The notes: generated from the sequence alone by a model not told the origin. A stretch of 64,000 nt of DNA from Triatoma infestans (GCA_011037195.1 JAAEAF010014402.1:124001-188000); one strand, 5' to 3'. Counted from the first letter of the stretch, positions 1 through 11,016 are shown. Program-made: numbers and translations.

Positions 1-290
1 ATAGTTTGTCAAAATAGTCGAAAGGCCAGTTTTATACATCTATTCAGCCTTCATCTATATCCAAAACTCCTTCGTATCTCAAATACATTAATTGCAATAG
101 AAGATTCCATAGCACATTACCCGACTACGATTCAACCATAATTATTCACCTCAACGCCTAGAATCGGTACAAATATAGATCCAAATTGTTCTTGCTCCCC
201 AGATGCTATAGCAGATAATAACCACTTAATATTAGAATGTCCCAAAAGCAATAAAGGAAGGGATCAACTGTGGAGGCTGCCCTAAAAACG
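1..290 (+). pseudogene. LINE ORF2 C-terminal relic (zinc-knuckle region)
   Basis: Plus-strand translation around 150-290 gives a Cys-rich tail with the order CSC...H...C (local motif NCSCSPDAIADNNHLILECP), which is the C-terminal knuckle that follows the reverse transcriptase in jockey/I-type non-LTR retrotransposons. The piece enters from the window edge and then runs into AT-rich sequence with no open frame. No RT motif lies inside the window, so this is a 3' fragment. The clade is not resolvable from so short a piece. Confidence 0.55.
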
Positions 291-520
291 GGTTGCCCCC
301 TCCCTATAAATTTGAACACCATTTTGTCATATGATGATTGTAGGATTTACTTGAAAATATTAAACATTAATATATATCTTTAAGTTTATTGTACAAGAAT
401 AAATGTTACCACACAGAGTTGCATTCATGCTATAAACGATAATTAATTACAAAAACTACACAAAGAAAAAAACAATTTGTACATTAAAGTTAAAATAAGT
501 CAAACTGAAAAAATAAAGTA
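291..520. other. AT-rich sequence, nothing recognised
   Basis: No open frame, repeat or RNA gene is visible between the two LINE relics. Confidence 0.5.
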
Positions 521-1080
521 ATAGACTTTGTTGGAAATAGTAGCAATGGAAAATAAAATGAAAGGACAGATCATAATAAAGTAAAAAGGCTGAAGTACAA
601 AGATAACGAAGTGAACCTTAGAACGTAAGGCAGAAATTTCTGCACTTTAAAATTAAATCTACATACTTATATAATTTATGCAATTTCACTATGTTACAAT
701 TGAATATAACAAATTATTTTAAAATAAAATTACTGCTCTGGAGTTGAAACATAATTTTCTAATTTCTGAGTATGATTGGCATTTACACATTATGTGAAAG
801 ATATCCTCTTTATCAGTGTCACAAACTTTACGAACAGACTGACCGTCAAATTTAATTGTAGTCTTCTCAACACTAAGTTTTAATAATATTTACTAGCTAT
901 TCTCACCTGAGAAAACAATTTAATATATTTGAAAGGTACGTCAAGGTATAAATAAGACTGGCATAACTGTTCATTAGGTTATAAAAGTATTTTATAATCA
1001 TTATAACTCGAGTTTTCTGCTCTATTGTAATCCAAATTAAATAGAAAAATTTCATATTGTTAGGATTGAAAAGCTTATCA
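520..1080 (-). pseudogene. LINE ORF2 C-terminal relic, minus strand
   Basis: The reverse complement near 720-850 reads VCDTDKEDIFHIMCKCQSYS followed by EIRKLCF. This is the Cys/His knuckle (C...ED.FH...C) seen at the end of the larger minus-strand LINEs at 15.8 kb and 31.0 kb. Frames are broken on either side. It is a 3' fragment of the same broad LINE type; no RT motif was found. Confidence 0.55.
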
Positions 1081-2130
1081 ACCCTAAATTTTTATTTTCA
1101 CTTATTTTAATTTTCCCAGTAGTCCCAATATTTCATTTCTTAATATTTATTTTATTTATTATACCTCGTATTCTTTTATTTTATTCCCTTATACTTATTA
1201 TATTTTATAGCCATATAATTTTAGTTTAGTCCGCGAGATAGCACCATCAACCAGGCTATTCATTAACGGTCAATTCACCTCGGACTGCTTTCTTCCCCTA
1301 GCGGCGGAATTTGTAAGAAAAAAATTGGCTCGCGGTTTTTACGCTCGAACAATTTCGCGGGAGTGACAGCTGTTTTTTTCATAATATACATATGTTATAT
1401 TTTGTCTTAAGCGATTTTTCTTCTTGTTTTTTTAAATGAGCAAAAAATGAGAAAGAAGAGGAGCTTTTATTTTGGAGAAGGCTTTGCCGGCCATCCCATA
1501 TGAAAAAAAAGAAGAAAAAAACACTACCCAAGAGGGCTGTGGAGCAGAAGGTCTGAGAGACCCAGAGACGAAAGGGTCAGGTGGTGCCCTGCAGGGACTG
1601 AGTAAACAGCTATAATCTCTCCGGAGGATTTAATATTCTTAAAAGAAAAAATTTTTTTTGAAGAATTTGGTGTGTCCTGAGGACTGTTTGGCGACCCGGA
1701 ACGTGTGACGTGCCAAAGGAATCCCTAAGGAGTAAGGGGGATCACTCAACACATCTTAGCTAGCTGACTCGTTGCGGGAAGTGCATGTGAACAAAAACTG
1801 TAAATATAAACTCATTATATCCTCTTCTTCAAAAGTGATTAGGTGTATTATATATTTCTGTTACAAAAAAAAATTATTCTGTTCTTATTATTCTTAATTT
1901 TTTTTTATTGAATTTTGTAGAGATTTTGGAAGGTACCTTTTTAATTTTTTTCTTTTTATTATTGATTTTGTAATTATATTTAATTGTAATTTCTTTTAAA
2001 TTAGTGTTTTTCTTCCGCCAGTGTCTCGATCATGAATATTTTAGTTTGTACAAATTATTTTCCTTACAGAAAGAGAGAGACGCCCAAGGCCATTGTAAGG
2101 AGAAAGTAGTACGAGGTGCGCATAGCAACC
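1081..2130. other. Mostly AT-rich; possible LTR/primer-site remnant near 1690
   Basis: The stretch has no convincing gene. A GC-richer island (about 1220-1370) and a second (1540-1800) stand out. Around 1688-1710 the sequence reads TTTGGCGACCCGGAACGTG, which resembles the primer-binding region just after the 5' LTR of some LTR retrotransposons. I see no paired LTR or pol frame here, so this is only a suggestion. Confidence 0.25.
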
Positions 2131-2159
2131 AAGTTTTAGAATCACATACTTACCTACTC

Positions 2160-2245
2160 ACCAGTAGCCGAGAGGTTAGCGTGCTACTCTAAGTAAGCGT
2201 TTGGTACTGTTTAGCCTGGTTCGAATCCGGCCGCTATCAAATCTT
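2160..2245 (+). repeat. tRNA-like SINE head or tRNA pseudogene (class II, Ser/Leu-like)
   Basis: A polymerase III internal promoter is visible: an A-box-like TAGCCGAGAGGTTAGCG near 2165 and a B box GGTTCGAATCC near 2218, about 40 nt further on, followed by a T-rich run that could terminate pol III. The spacing with a long variable region looks like a class II (Ser or Leu) tRNA. The acceptor arms do not pair well, so a tRNA-derived SINE head or decayed tRNA is more likely than a functional tRNA. Confidence 0.55.
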
Positions 2246-2660
2246 TTTCTTCCCTTTTTTTCTTCTTAAATTCGTAAGTAATCAATTTTTTTATTTATAC
2301 TTTCTTTCTTTTAATTTTGAAGCCATTTATTTAAATTTGATGAATTTCTTTTGTTTTCACTACTGGTTTCGTAATTCCAGTATGATTATCAAAAATTACG
2401 TGGCGCCCTGGTGCATTCTCATTTGGTTTTTTAATTATTATTTGTTTTCATATTTAGGTTTAATATTATTATTTATCTTCATAGTTATTTTTTTTTAAGT
2501 TATTTTTTTTTTTTCATTATATATATATTCCTATTTATTTATTATTACTTTCATTTCTTTAATAATTTATCTTATCTCTTGCTTTCGGCGAACCCAACCC
2601 TTCTCCATTGAGCTAGCCCAAATTAAGTTCCTTATTACTTCTGCAAAAGACGTAATAATA
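2246..2660. other. AT-rich sequence, nothing recognised
   Basis: T-rich low-complexity sequence leads up to the LOA-like insertion site. It has no open frame of note. Confidence 0.5.
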
Positions 2661-2677
2661 TCTAACCAGAATTAAGG
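2661..2677 (+). repeat. Target-site duplication, 5' copy (LOA-like LINE)
   Basis: TCTAACCAGAATTAAGG, identical to 8310-8326. Confidence 0.85.
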
Positions 2678-2928
2678 CCCCCAAATGCTGCGTCACTGGC
2701 TGAAAGCTTCGGCGATTCCAGTGGGGCAGCGAACCAACCTTAACGCCCACATCGTGGGGGCTGGGCAACGTGGCACCTAGGTTTCCCGGTGCCTAAGGCC
2801 CCGTGTCCGGATGGTTGGTCCCGGAGCCTCTGGGATACCACGCGCCCTCCCAGAGTAAGTAGCCTTACCCGATCACTGCGGGGCTTTCACCGGATGGACT
2901 TACCTCCCCAGCTTCTCGGGGGACTAAC

Positions 2929-3530
2929 ATGATAAGCATACAAAAAACTAACAAACAAGGACCTTCGGATGGGCAGGCCTTTGCCCCCAATCCAAAGGTC
3001 ACATCACAACCATTATGGGGATCCGTAAGAGTTAAATCCCTGGACGAGGTTGACCGAATGTCGGATGACGACATAAGTAGAGCCCGTCTATCAGGCGCGT
3101 CCAACAAGCGGGTTCAAACTTTGGCAAGCGAGGCGTTGATGAGTTAGAGGCCATCATCAAGGAAAACTTCGTGAGACAAATGAGCAAGGCGGAGAAAGCC
3201 GAAAAGCGGCCTCGATCGGAGGAAGGAACCCCGAAAGCGTCGCGGCCTGCGAAGAGCATTAGGTCTCAAACCTATGGGGAGGCTGTATCCTCGGATAGGG
3301 TCGCGATTGCCGTGGCCGAATACCCTGACACGCAGTTGGGTCCGGAGACGCTTAAGGCGATCCAGAAATACCTGCTTGCCACCATGGCGGCCTCTACGAA
3401 GAATCGCCAAGTGCGTTTCCTCAAATGCACTCATAAATCGGGATATCTCCTGCTCACTGTGCCAACACAGATAGTGCGGCCTGGGTGACGGAGGTCGTCT
3501 CTTCGCTGCGGCCCTGTGAAAGAAAGATAC
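2929..3530 (+). pseudogene. LOA-like LINE ORF1, N-terminal part
   Basis: Two plus-strand frames, 2929-3147 and 3171-3488, continue one another across a frameshift near 3145. The first begins MISIQKTNKQ; the second contains a Lys/Glu-rich stretch (AEKAEKRPRSEEGTPKAS) followed by a folded-looking segment. ORF1 products of LINEs bind the element RNA in the ribonucleoprotein. The frame is cut off just after residues PCERKI near 3530, where an opposite-strand LINE piece begins, so the protein cannot be made as such. Confidence 0.6.
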
Positions 3531-3768
3531 GTTTACTAATATCCTGGGACATTAGTCCCTCAAGGGCAACAAAAGTATATACATACATTTAAATAAATCA
3601 AATAACTCTACTCTGAGTTGCTGCCCAAAAAATTTACAAAATATAAAGAAAAGAATCACATTACTTTTAAAACTTAAAAACAAAACCTTAGCAAAAATTG
3701 AAAGAAAAGAATTAAATAGTATTTACTGTACCAGCGTTTGGGACAAATATATACAAATAATAACAAGC

Positions 3769-3814
<46 letters not shown>

Positions 3815-4045
3815 GTATATATATATATTTTTTTTTTTGAGGGGTGAAATGCGTTTACGCCTATTCGGTACTTAGAGCAGACGACAACGAGTAAGTGCTT
3901 TCTCAGAGAATCACGCTCCCCCATTAACAACGAATATCCTCAGTCAACCAAGGGGCAGCTGGCCTTTTAAGCCTCACAGATCGAAGTGGGGCATGCTTGT
4001 CCATTGTGGAAATTATATTATTGTTGAAAAAATTCACTTTTTCAT
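3530..4045 (-). mobile_element. Nested opposite-strand LINE fragment inside ORF1
   Basis: The minus-strand frame at about 3924-4045 reads KVNFFNNNIISTMDKHAPL then a PWLTEDIR motif, and a neighbouring frame at 3830-3930 reads MGERDSLRKHLL. This is the linker between endonuclease and RT of jockey-type LINEs. The block also holds a long (TAA)n run (3769-3812). An A-rich section (3600-3720) resembles the 3' UTRs of the minus-strand LINEs at 15.2 kb and 30.6 kb. The LOA ORF1 frame resumes at about 4046, so the block is younger than the LOA element or rearranged into it. I could not identify a clean TSD. Confidence 0.6.
3769..3812. repeat. (TAA)n microsatellite
   Basis: About fifteen tandem AAT/TAA units. 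Runs of this kind form the 3' tails of several LINEs in this window. Confidence 0.9.
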
Positions 4046-4590
4046 CAATAGAGAAAGGCGCTGCCCTCAGGACCCTGGTGGGGGACGAGGTGCCGAAGTC
4101 TGTAGTGTGCACGTTTTTCGTGCCACAAGAAGACGGCGAGCCAGTAAAGGCAGAACAGGTAGTCAACCTTTTGAGGTTTGGCAACCAGGGCTGGAACCCT
4201 GGCCTGTGGACCGTCAAGGGGTGTATCCCGGAGAGCAAGGGCCAGCTCTTCACCTTTCCAGCGGGGACAGTAGTCCCTGGAGGCTTTGAGGAGGCTTGGG
4301 ACATGTCTCCATACTACGGGTTCGGAAGAATTAAACTCCGAATCAAAGACAAACCAGGTGAGGTGCAAAAGGAAGCTATCTCGGCCAAGGAGCTTGGCCA
4401 GCCGGAGAAAGCTTCTGCCCCCCCTGAGTCAGCGCTGACCCCCGCAATTGAACCGGCGGTGTGGATTGGTGCACAAAAGGCCTCGGCTAGCCGAAAGAAA
4501 GGCGAGAAGAGAGGCAAGGAAACCAAGAGGGGGAGGGACCAGCCCGCTGTTAGGGTCTCAGCATGTGCTGGCACCCGGGGGTTCTGGTGA
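4046..4590 (+). pseudogene. LOA-like LINE ORF1, DUF4780-like part
   Basis: An open frame (3997-4590; element sequence from about 4046) encodes a segment with VPKSVVCTFFVPQ, a GNQGWNPGLWTV motif and a YYGFGRIKLRI motif. This is the layout of the DUF4780 region found in ORF1 of LOA-group LINEs, and it is followed by a basic tail rich in Lys/Arg (GEKRGKETKRGRD). It is the continuation of the ORF1 interrupted at 3530. The family assignment is by pattern memory, not by a search. Confidence 0.6.
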
Positions 4591-5411
4591 AGGGCGGAAT
4601 GACGAGCCTAGTTCGTTTTCCCGACCCCCTCTACTACCTCATAATGATGGGGCCACGAATCCTGCAAGTCAACCTCCACCATGCCAGGGTCGCTTCGGCT
4701 GTCCTGTCTAGGAGGTTTGACTCAGACTGCTTCACATCGCTTTGGTGCAGGAACCGTGCCTAGTGGATGAAGAGGTTAGAGGTTTTCGCCCCTTCTGAGG
4801 TAAGGTACTTACTGCAGGGGCTCTGGGAAACCCACAGCAGGGGCTCTGGGAAACCCAGAGCCTGTATAGTTCTTAATAATCCGATTGACTGTAATTTACT
4901 GCCAACACTTTGTTCAAGCGATTTTGTCACAGCAATCATCTCGGTTTCTACCGAAGGCGGAACTAGAAGGATGGTCATCTGTTCTGCCTACTTCCCAGGT
5001 GAGGACCTGCAGTGCCCGCCGGAGCTGTTGGCGGACATCATCACCTACTGCGAAGCAAGGAATCTTCCGCTTCTCGTGAGCTGTGACGCTAATGCGCACC
5101 ATACCACATGGGGAAGCAGCAACTGCAACGGCAGAGGTAGGTCCCTTTTGGAATTTATCTATGGTAAAGGGTTACTAATATCTAATATAGGTAAGGAACC
5201 CACCTTCGTCACGGCGGTCTTGAGGGAGGTGTTGGATTTGACCCTGACCAATCTTAGGAGGTGTGACATGATTAAGAATTGGCATGTGTCGTCAGAATCG
5301 TCTTGTTCCGATTATAGGCATATCAGATTCGTCCATCCCCCCCCCCGCGTTACAGGGCCGTATTCCGAAACCCTCGGGAAATCATTGGGTAGGATATGTA
5401 GACTCCCTTAA
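4563..5411 (+). pseudogene. LOA-like LINE ORF2: APE-type endonuclease domain
   Basis: Frames 4563-4763 and 4767-5411 together give the N-terminal endonuclease. ILQVNLHHARVAS is the conserved opening, LVSCDANAHHTTWGS carries the catalytic Asp-Asn, and CSDYRHIRF is the degraded SDH motif (His replaced by Tyr). This domain nicks target DNA to prime reverse transcription. The frame breaks at about 4763, where the Gln-Glu-Pro motif is scrambled. A 22-bp tandem duplication around 4815-4857 adds a repeat of LWETHSRG. Non-functional. Confidence 0.75.
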
Positions 5412-6192
5412 GGATAAGTTAGCACAGGGAGTCTTGGATGGGAGAGGGGTGGAGGGACTGGAACGAGGTGCAGGAGGCAATGGCCATGGCCTTCCAGGAA
5501 AACTGTCCGGAAAGGTCACGACCACAAGGGGAAAGACGGGTGGAACAACCACCTCGGAAAGTTGAGGGCTGAGGTGAGAAGACTGTACAATAGGGCCAAA
5601 CTTACCCAGAACTGGACCGCATATAGAAACGCACTCACGCAGTACAATAAAGAAATTCGGAAAGCGAAAAGAGGCTCGTGGAGGAGGTTCTGCGAAGGGA
5701 TTGCAGAAGTCCTTTCGTGTGCCAGAATCCACAGAATCCTAGCCAAAGACGGCTTCACGATCTCGGAAGAGGAAAGCCTAGAGCCCTCATGGAGACGCAT
5801 TTTCCGGGCTCGTTCCGACTGCAAGTCTCAGTGGTGGCGGTTTCCCCTGAGGTGAGCATACTAGACCATCCCCAGAGGATTGGAAACTTGCCACTTCCAT
5901 CACAAGGCCAAATAAGGTCAGGTGGGCCATAAACAAATCCCAACCCTTTAAATCTCCAGGGAAATCTCCCTTTAAATCTACCCGGTCCTTCTACAAAAAG
6001 GACTAGAATTATTATTGTTACCATACCTGTGTAAAATCTTTAGGGCATGCATAGCCCGACGTTATACACCGATAACGTGGCGTAGTGTCAAAGTAATCTA
6101 CCTTACTGTATCTGTCCTAAGTATCTGACCTAACGCCGGGCTCCTGTAGACCGATCAGCCTATCTTCTTTCCTAAACAAAGCTTTAGAAAGA
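5412..6192 (+). pseudogene. LOA-like LINE ORF2: linker and RT N-terminus, broken
   Basis: Several frames share the job here: 5562-5855 has a basic helical linker (YNRAKLTQNWTAYRNALTQY), and near 6140-6200 the remains of the RPISLSSFLNKALERLVD motif that opens the RT can be made out across frameshifts. Stops occur about every 100 codons. Confidence 0.55.
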
Positions 6193-6876
6193 TTGGTGGA
6201 CAGGTATATTAGAGATGAGGTTCTAAGTGTAACCCCTCTAAGTGCTCGCCAATACGCTTATCAACCAAATAGGTCGGCAGAGACCGCTCTAGATGATCTC
6301 AATAGGCTACTTTCAAAATCCCTAGAGGATAAAGAGATTGCGGTAGCCACCTTTTTAGACATACAGGGCGCTTGCAATTACTATTGCGCTCCTCGGTCAC
6401 CAAATCTCCAAAGAAGAGGAGTACCAGCGGCGTTATGCGACTGGATGGAGTCTGGTCTAAGAAATAGAATTAACATTTCCACAATAGGGCAGACCACCCT
6501 TAGGGTGAAAGTAGGGAGGGGGTACCCACAAGGAGGAGTATTGTCTCCTCTGATGTGGACACTGGTCGTTGATGACCTCCTCCATGATTCATCTGCGAAT
6601 GGCTACGACTGTCTGGGCTACGCAGATGACCTAGCGATTGTAGTAAGAGGCAAACATCCCAGTACAATCTCAGAGCGCGTACAAGCCGCACTTAACATGG
6701 TCAGGAACTGGCGCAGGGAGGAGGAGTTATCCATAAACCCCTACAAAACCATAATAGTTCCTTTCACGTTACGCCACAAGTTGGAAGGCCTTAACCCACC
6801 TAAACTTGGGCACCCTCCGATTCCATTTGCACTGGAGGCTAAATACCTAGGGGTTACATTTGACCGCAGCATTTGA
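6193..6876 (+). pseudogene. LOA-like LINE ORF2: reverse transcriptase core
   Basis: This 227-codon frame is the best preserved part of the element. Motifs in order: YQPNRSAETALDDL (palm entry), FLDIQGA (motif A with the catalytic Asp), GYPQGGVLSPLMW (motif B), CLGYADDLAI (motif C with both catalytic Asp), then a thumb segment with KYLGVTFD. The frame ends at a stop right after DRS where the protein should run on with H/LTW. An out-of-frame patch near residues 59-74 also disrupts the fingers. Confidence 0.85.
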
Positions 6877-7400
6877 CTCATTGGAACCAACACATCGACA
6901 AGACTGCACTCACGGCCAATGTGTCATTTAATAGGTGCAGACGACTCTGTGGGAGGACCTGGAGCTTGCACCCCAGTCTGACCCTCTGGATTTATACCAG
7001 GGTCATCAGACCCATGATTACGTAGGGTCGATGGTTTGGTGGACCAAGACTCTGCAGAAGGGGATGGTGGGGAGGCTGAGTTGAATCCAAAGGCAAGCAT
7101 ACCTGGGTGCCACGGGAGCCATGAGAACCATCCCGACTGCGGCGTTGGAGGTCCTCCTAGACTTACCACTGCTGCATCTTCTCATCCAAGGCGACGCCAG
7201 AATAGGAATTCATAGGCTCCTGCAGGCCCCTATCACTAGGCATGATTCTGTTAACCAGAGGTGATAGAGGAAGTTAAGGCTGATCATGTACTTGGCATGC
7301 AAACCGATAGGAAGATTCCCAAGCTTTTTTTGAAAGGAACTTCCTCATTGTTATACCGATCAGGGATGATGGGACAGGGATCCTGCTCGGTAACTCGGTC

Positions 7401-7790
7401 TGGTATACAGACGGCTCCAAAACTACGATTGGGTTCGGAGCTGGGGTCTATGAGGCAGGCCTAAAGTTAAGATTAAGGCCAGCCTAGGGAAGTACGCCAC
7501 GGTCTTTCAGGCTGAGTTGTAGCGTTACAACTCTACGCTAAGGAGATTATAAGGCAAGGGTTAGTGGGTAGAAGAGTGGCCATATACTCCGATAGTTAGG
7601 CAGCCCTGAAGGCGCTTTCCTCACACCAAATAGTCTCAAGACTGGTGTAGGACTGCCTATCTGCCCTAGCCGCGGTGGGTTTCGGAATAGGCTGACACTC
7701 GCCTGGGTACCGGGTCGTGCGGGGTTCCTTGGCAACGAAAGGGCGGATGCCTTGGGGCGGGAGGGCTCGAAGGATACCTTTATAGGCCCC
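7401..7790 (+). pseudogene. LOA-like LINE ORF2: RNase H domain
   Basis: Reading in the RT direction gives WYTDGSKTTIGFGAGVY (first catalytic Asp), VFQAEL (Glu), IYSDS.AALKAL (Asp) and WVPGRAGFLGNERAD (last Asp). The usual His of the PGH motif is Arg here. In-frame stops interrupt it. RNase H removes the RNA strand during element replication and is present only in some LINE clades, which helps the LOA/R1/I-type placement. Confidence 0.7.
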
Positions 7791-7919
7791 GAGCCCTTCT
7801 GCGGTTTGCCCAGGAGCCTCATTCACGCTTCTATCAGGGAATAGATAGAAGACCAGCGTCTCCGATGGTGGGAATGTACGCCCGGGCAGAGGCAGGCTAA
7901 ACGCTTCATTAAGAGACAT

Positions 7920-8229
7920 TTGCCTAAATTTACCAAGGACCTACTGAGCCATAGGCGAAGGGATATAAGGCTAATAGTGGGTCTACTAACGGGGCATTGC
8001 AGGCTGAATAGGCACATGCACCATTTGTTACTTGCAGACAACGCATTATGCCGTTTCTATAGGACCGAGGAGGAAACCCCGGTACACATCCTTTGTGAGT
8101 GTGCCGGAATGGAGAACAAGGTTTCTTCAACTGGGGACTAGTAATCCCGAAGCGACGAGCTTCATGACGGAGCCACTTTCAGCTTTGCTAGGCCTGATTA
8201 AGAGAGCAAAGCTGAAGGATGTGCTATAA
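7920..8229 (+). pseudogene. LOA-like LINE ORF2 C-terminus and 3' UTR start
   Basis: The frame 7920-8141 has LIVGLLTGHCRLNRHMH then a damaged Cys/His knuckle (CRFYRTEEETPVHILCEC, second Cys replaced). A neighbouring frame, 8032-8229, ends in KRAKLKDVL and a stop. A comparable LLTGHGRFRQQL piece sits at 22.44 kb in another copy of a related family. Confidence 0.65.
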
Positions 8230-8309
8230 ACCCAGGGGATCCAAATAGACCTCTCAATGAAGGTCGCAGTGGAATGAGGCGTGGCCCTCCCCAATCTTAT
8301 CTAATCTAA

Positions 8310-8326
8310 TCTAACCAGAATTAAGG
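8310..8326 (+). repeat. Target-site duplication, 3' copy (LOA-like LINE)
   Basis: TCTAACCAGAATTAAGG, preceded by TCTAA-type tail repeats. Confidence 0.85.
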
Positions 8327-8329
8327 GAC

Positions 8330-9390
8330 AGTCAGATTTATTACAGAAAGTTAAATTTTGAGGAACAGGAATAAATGTCTCAATTATAAACAAGAACTGC
8401 GACCTACTATTATTTGTGGAGGAAGAATGAAATCGTTTTAAGTCTGAGAGGCAAATTTTTGGGAGCCGGGTCATATTCATTTGAACAATTTTTAGGGATT
8501 TGTTTTATAATAAAGAAATGCAATTGAGAGCTACCTGTCTCCAATCGAAGTAAATAGTGTGGCGGTGTTCCTTGACAAATTTAACAGCCTTTTAAGAAAA
8601 CAACAAATATCAGACTAAGGGTATAAATGTTTGAGCAATAAAAGTTTAATTACAAAAATTTGTGGTGTTTTTACCGTTGGATAATTCATTTGAAATAGCA
8701 TCATAATATTCAAAGTGTTTACATTTAATGAAATTTTTATAATCAGCTTTCATTGAATGATAATAATTAAATTTAATTTCATCATTCTTTGAGGGTTTCC
8801 AAACTCTGTAACTCTTCTGCAAATTTTTTTTTTAAATTGTAACATTCCATGTCATACCATTACGTTTTAAAAGAATGATTTATAAGTTTCGAGCTTTTAT
8901 ACATACAGTTCCTTTGCAACATATTCAAATGTAGTAACTAAATTATTATTTAAATCGTCTATGGATTTACTATTAAAGTCTACCTTAATATTAGGACTGA
9001 GAGACGTCAGATTTGACTAAATTTCGCGAGTTCTGATCTCCAAACAAATTTAGAAGGAATTAAAAGTTTATTAACATAATGAACTTTAGATAATAATTTT
9101 AGTGTTAGAGTAATTGGGAAGAGACCTGAGGGAGTAATTATATCATCATTTATGAATTCGGTACACATTATATTTGTCCAGACTTAATCAATTACGGAAT
9201 TACCAAGAGTACCAGAATAAGTATACTGTGCTGGGCAATCTGAGTTAGATCACCCATTAACAAGAATAAAAGCATTTTCTTCCCTAAATTTAACTATGAA
9301 AGCCCCTTGGTATTAATTAATTTACTTGGAAATGTATGACTTTATTAAAAATAATGAACTGAAAGTTTAAAAATTACTTTAACAGCCACA
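8330..9390 (-). pseudogene. Degenerate LINE endonuclease relic
   Basis: Minus-strand translation near 9240-9180 gives DCPAQYTYSGTLGNSVID, the beta-strand plus Asp region that precedes the last endonuclease motif in LINEs, and near 9280 the degraded NG.SNSDC. Downstream frames look like the linker toward RT but contain many stops. It is probably related to the LINE at 18.5-19.7 kb (which has YTFVGGQGSSVIDF). No RT motif remains. Confidence 0.5.
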
Positions 9391-9585
9391 CTAAACGGAA
9401 AAACAACCAAAACTTACATACTGTATCCCTTAATTACAATTACACTTACAAATTGGCCGTTTTGCTTAGTTCAAGAGGCAAAAAAAAGAAAGAAATTCCA
9501 TTTTAACAAAGTACGAAAAACTCAAGTGAGTGTTTCAGTTCAGATTTGATTATTATTTAAAAGATTGTAATAACTACTTAAAAAA

Positions 9586-10581
9586 AATCTGGTGTGAAAC
9601 ACTCACACAACTTTCTCTTAATCGTTTTCAAAATTGTAATTGACAAACGTTATTGTTAAGATTCCAAATTTAATGAAATTCGTCGGTGTTTATATGGAGA
9701 AAATAACAAAAACTGAAAAAACTGTTCAGTAAAAACACACTTCCGGTTTACTAATTTTCTTGAAACTCGGAATTTTGGCAATCTAATATTTCTAATTAAT
9801 TCTGTCTAGTTGGTAGAATTAATATAATCAACTAAGATAGCACTTAGAGGCAAACATAACTCTACCCCTCCCCGAAAAAACAACTTAAATGAGTTTACCC
9901 GGAGAAATGTTTCGAATAAAAGTTCAGCTCTTTAGATGTGTATTCACATAGCTAGTTTAAAGAAACGTTGGAGCCGTTTTAGAAAAATAGCAGAAGATTG
10001 ACAAATACTTTTCAAGAGTAAAAACGCACTTCCGGTCATTTGATTTTCTTCAAACTCGGAATTTCAACAACATATTTAATTCTAATTAATATTATTTAGT
10101 TGAGAGAATTGTGTAATAAACTGAAATAGCACTTTAGAGGGCCATCTAACCCCACCCGTCCCCCCAAAGTGCCCTTAAATGCATTTTCCCGGAGAAATAT
10201 TTCAAATAAAAATTGTAGATCATTGTATGTGTCGTTGAAGGACAACGACAACGAAGATTAAAGACAATCGTTGGTGCCATTTTCGAGAAAATTGCAAAAA
10301 AGTGAAAAAAAAAATTCAGTAAAGTAGCACCACTTCCGGTTGCCGGATTTTGACAGATAACGTACTGTCGGAACCCATGGTGATACCTGAACGCAATATT
10401 AAGTTTGAACTTCCTGCGATTTTTCGTTTTTGAGCTATTGTTCACATAAATACATACATAAACACCATTTGCTAAAAAACACTTTTCTGGACTCAGGGAC
10501 CTCAAAACGGATATTTCAAGTGAAAACTCGATATCAAAAATTTGACGCAATTACAATACTTTCTAGGAGTAAGAGAAAGTA
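9586..10581 (-). mobile_element. Helentron/HINE-like repeat, copy A
   Basis: The copy starts (3' end in element sense) with AAATCTGGTGTGAAACACTCACAC, a 6-bp stem hairpin, followed by the subterminal ACTTTCTCTTA. The other end is TAGGAGTAAGAGAAAGTA, the inverted subterminal repeat. Between them lie two diverged tandem blocks, each containing an ACTTCCGG core, an ATCTAA/TTTAATTCTAATTAA strand and an AACCCCACCC box. It has no protein. Architecture (terminal hairpin, subterminal inverted repeats, internal microsatellite in other copies) fits non-autonomous Helentrons; this is inference. Confidence 0.65.
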
Positions 10582-10697
10582 AAAATGATTAATGTTACAA
10601 ATAGAATTGAAAATAACATCATAAATTCTGGTAAAAAATTTAAATTTAGATTTATTTTCATTGAACTTATTCATTTGGAAAAGCAAAACCGAATTTA

Positions 10698-10937
<240 letters not shown>

Positions 10938-11016
10938 TTATTAGCATTACCTGGCATAACGAAGAAAGTGTACCAGTGATTCTCTTATTTGCTTATAACA
11001 ATAACGAAAACGTTAC

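Larger units (their letters stand above)
2661..8326 (+). mobile_element. Full-length LOA-like non-LTR retrotransposon with 17-bp TSD
   Basis: The element body (2678-8309) is flanked by the perfect 17-bp repeat TCTAACCAGAATTAAGG at 2661-2677 and 8310-8326. Its 3' end is a short (TCTAA)n-type tail that merges with the TSD, as in target-primed reverse transcription. In order it encodes ORF1 with a DUF4780-like segment, an APE-type endonuclease, a reverse transcriptase with YADD, an RNase H domain and a C-terminal Cys/His tail. Presence of RNase H plus the DUF4780-like ORF1 argues for the LOA group within the jockey/I/R1 superfamily; the clade is inferred. It is far more GC-rich than its surroundings. 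Many frameshifts and stops make it non-functional, and 3530-4045 is a foreign insertion. Confidence 0.85.

Noticed and set aside
3997..4045. N-terminal 16 codons of the frame starting at 3997
   Set aside because: These bases belong to the inserted opposite-strand LINE piece; the LOA ORF1 resumes only after them.
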